Source of the DNA: HRBIN12 sp964640965
GTDB lineage: Bacteria > Actinomycetota > UBA4738 > HRBIN12
Direction of reading: 5' to 3'
Assembly (NCBI GenBank): GCA_964640965.1
Contig: CAZXJB010000120.1
Span: forward strand, 1-6,506
DNA: 6,506 bases
The stretch's first letter is position 1. Each line of letters opens with the position of its first letter. Under the pieces are notes generated by a model. It did no database searches and was not told where the DNA came from. It saw only the letters and a list, made by a program, of their open reading frames with translations. A program made the position numbers and the translations under genes. Below, in pieces: positions 5,243 through 6,506 of this stretch.

Positions 5243-6495
5243 GTCGTCCTCAGCACGACCGCGTCGATCACCGAGCGCTCGCCGTAGGGCGGGCGGTTCA
5301 CCAGGCACCCCACGCGCGTGCGGTGCTCGCACGCGGGGTTGCGGTGGCGGACCCACATCGTCGTGCTCCCGCCCCCATCGAGGTTCACCGCGTTCCAGGC
5401 CCCGAGCTGCAGCATGAGCTCGCCGAGGGCGGGGAAGCGCAGCCCGGTGCTCCACTCCGGCTGCCGCCCGTCCACGGTGACGAGCAGGAACCGGCACGGG
5501 GTGCGGGGGTCGGCGTCCGAGCAGCCGATCGAGATGCCGACGGCGGTGCGCGGGTTCCGCGCGTAGAAGGGACGGTCCGGTCCGTGCTTCGGCCCGCACT
5601 CCGCGTAGCACGCGGGGCCCACGTTCACCCCGTCGTCGACGAGCCGGGGCAGGCCCCCGAAGACGTCGGTGACCCCGGCATGGCCGAGGTCCACGTCGAC
5701 CTGGACGAGGTCGCCGAGGACGAGCCCGGCGACCGGGCCGCCGCCGAGCACGACGACCTGCGGCCGGTCTGCCGGCGGCCGGATGGGGGAGCGGTCGCAG
5801 GCGGCCGAGGTCCGCAGCTGCGTGACGCGGTAGACGCGGTGGGCCGACCCCGCCCCGCTCACGGGCTCGAGCACGGCCCAGCAGGAGTTCACGCTCGGGA
5901 CGATCTCATCGCCCCCGCGCGCCGTGAAGGCCGCGACCCGGCTCGAGCTCGGCTGCCGCGCGTTCCAGGAGGTGATCTCGAAGCTCGTGGCCGGGGTCGA
6001 GGCCGTGACGCGGAAGACGGGGCGGCCGACCCACGCCTGGGTGCGGTCGGCCGTCATCGACAGGGCGATGCCCTTCTGGGTCCACAGCGCGCCCGAGGTG
6101 ATGATCTCGCCGCCGATCACCGTGAGGTGGCGGGGGGCCCCGGTCCCGCTCGCGACGAACCCCCCGTTCACCGCCGTTACGGCGCCCGCGGCGGTCCCGA
6201 TGCCGCTCGTCCGACGCCGCGGGCCGAAGGTGCGTCCGGCCATCCGCATCTCGAGCACGATCCCCGGGCCCCCGACGAAGCTGATCACCCGCACCTGCTG
6301 CTCGTCCCAGCGGAAGGCGCGGAAGGTGTAGCTGGGCTGGGTGACGGTGATCCCGCCGGCGGACGCCGTGGTCGGCGCGGCCGTGCTCGCGAGGAGGGCG
6401 AGCGCGACCAGGGCGCGCCCGAGCGTGGACGCGCGTCGACCTCCCGGGGCTCGCGCCCCAGCGCCCCGATCCGTACGGGTCTCCAGGGGCTCCAC
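5239..6495 (-). CDS. Secreted phosphodiester glycosidase family protein (NAGPA-type domain)
   Basis: 418 residues. Basic residues 7-27 and a hydrophobic stretch 28-45 ending A-S-A (about 46) form an export signal. The rest reads as a NAGPA-type phosphodiester glycosidase: N-G-G-F (110-113), G-G-L-P-R-L-V-D-D-G (280-289), N-P-R-T-A-V-G-I (314-321), V-D-G-R-Q-P (341-346) and the hallmark A-W-N-A-V-N-L-D-G-G-G-S-T-T (366-379), closing with N-R-P at 400-402. Family members cleave sugar-1-phosphodiesters; the mammalian one uncovers mannose 6-phosphate on lysosomal enzymes, and bacterial members are linked to surface or exopolysaccharide glycans. The active-site motifs look intact, so activity is expected, but the substrate is not known. 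Eight cysteines (205, 233, 296, 300, 325, 334, 389, 397) suit an oxidised exported protein. It is the first gene of a two-gene unit; its stop overlaps the start of the RTX/propeller gene. Confidence 0.9.
   Translation of the reverse strand: MEPLETRTDRGAGARAPGGRRASTLGRALVALALLASTAAPTTASAGGITVTQPSYTFRAFRWDEQQVRVISFVGGPGIVLEMRMAGRTFGPRRRTSGIGTAAGAVTAVNGGFVASGTGAPRHLTVIGGEIITSGALWTQKGIALSMTADRTQAWVGRPVFRVTASTPATSFEITSWNARQPSSSRVAAFTARGGDEIVPSVNSCWAVLEPVSGAGSAHRVYRVTQLRTSAACDRSPIRPPADRPQVVVLGGGPVAGLVLGDLVQVDVDLGHAGVTDVFGGLPRLVDDGVNVGPACYAECGPKHGPDRPFYARNPRTAVGISIGCSDADPRTPCRFLLVTVDGRQPEWSTGLRFPALGELMLQLGAWNAVNLDGGGSTTMWVRHRNPACEHRTRVGCLVNRPPYGERSVIDAVVLRTT
5247..5251 (-). promoter_or_regulatory. 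Ribosome binding site for the RTX/propeller gene, inside the glycosidase gene
   Basis: On the minus strand GAGGA is followed by 4 bases and then the GTG start at 5242. It lies within the last codons of the glycosidase gene. Together with the GTGA overlap, this supports translational coupling and fixes the start of the downstream protein. Confidence 0.65.
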
Positions 6496-6500
6496 GAGGG

Positions 6501-6506
6501 CTCCTC
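6501..6506 (-). promoter_or_regulatory. Ribosome binding site for the phosphodiester glycosidase
   Basis: The last six bases of the window read GAGGAG on the minus strand, 5 bases before the GTG at 6495. This strong match fixes the start at that GTG and shows that the coding region is complete. The promoter lies outside the window. Confidence 0.75.

Noticed and set aside
5243..5611. N-terminal extension of the RTX/propeller protein by 123 codons to an upstream ATG
   Set aside because: The extension lies over the intact glycosidase gene in another frame and is Arg/Pro/Ala/His-rich shadow sequence. A proper signal peptide, ribosome binding site and stop/start overlap all point to GTG 5242.

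Overview
The window is a very G+C-rich piece of chromosome (roughly three quarters G+C by eye, not computed). The G+C content fits a high-G+C actinobacterium, as do the actinobacterial-type phosphofructokinases with a Lys in the P-K-T-x-D-N-D loop and the secreted RTX-repeat protein with a T-D-T-A-D-Y segment between repeat blocks. I favour class Thermoleophilia (Gaiellales or Solirubrobacterales), but this is inference from protein style and not proven by any marker gene. There is no rRNA, tRNA, CRISPR array or mobile element. Coding density is extreme: no gap between genes is longer than about 50 bases.

Layout. (1) Positions 1-99, minus strand: the first 33 codons of a gene for an exported protein, cut by the window edge. 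(2) Positions 100-150: a short divergent intergenic region holding the start signals for the plus-strand genes. (3) Positions 151-2329, plus strand: two tandem 6-phosphofructokinase paralogues separated by 7 bases. The first carries the G-G-D-G-T donor-site signature (ATP-like) and the second carries G-G-D-D-T (pyrophosphate-like). (4) Positions 2333-6495, minus strand: a two-gene unit converging on the kinases. It is read in the order phosphodiester glycosidase (NAGPA-type domain), then a 969-residue secreted protein. That second protein has RTX calcium-binding nonapeptides and a seven-blade SBBP-type beta-propeller. The two genes share a GTGA stop/start overlap.

How the genes work together. 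The two kinases would catalyse the committed step of glycolysis. If the signatures hold, one uses ATP irreversibly and the other uses pyrophosphate reversibly, giving a switchable step from one transcript. The minus-strand pair is a separate, exported module: both proteins have Sec-type signal peptides and their translation looks coupled. A role at the cell surface or in extracellular polysaccharide is plausible but not shown. I see no sign of a wholly new system. The most interesting points are the tandem kinases with different donor signatures and the coupled glycosidase/RTX-propeller pair.
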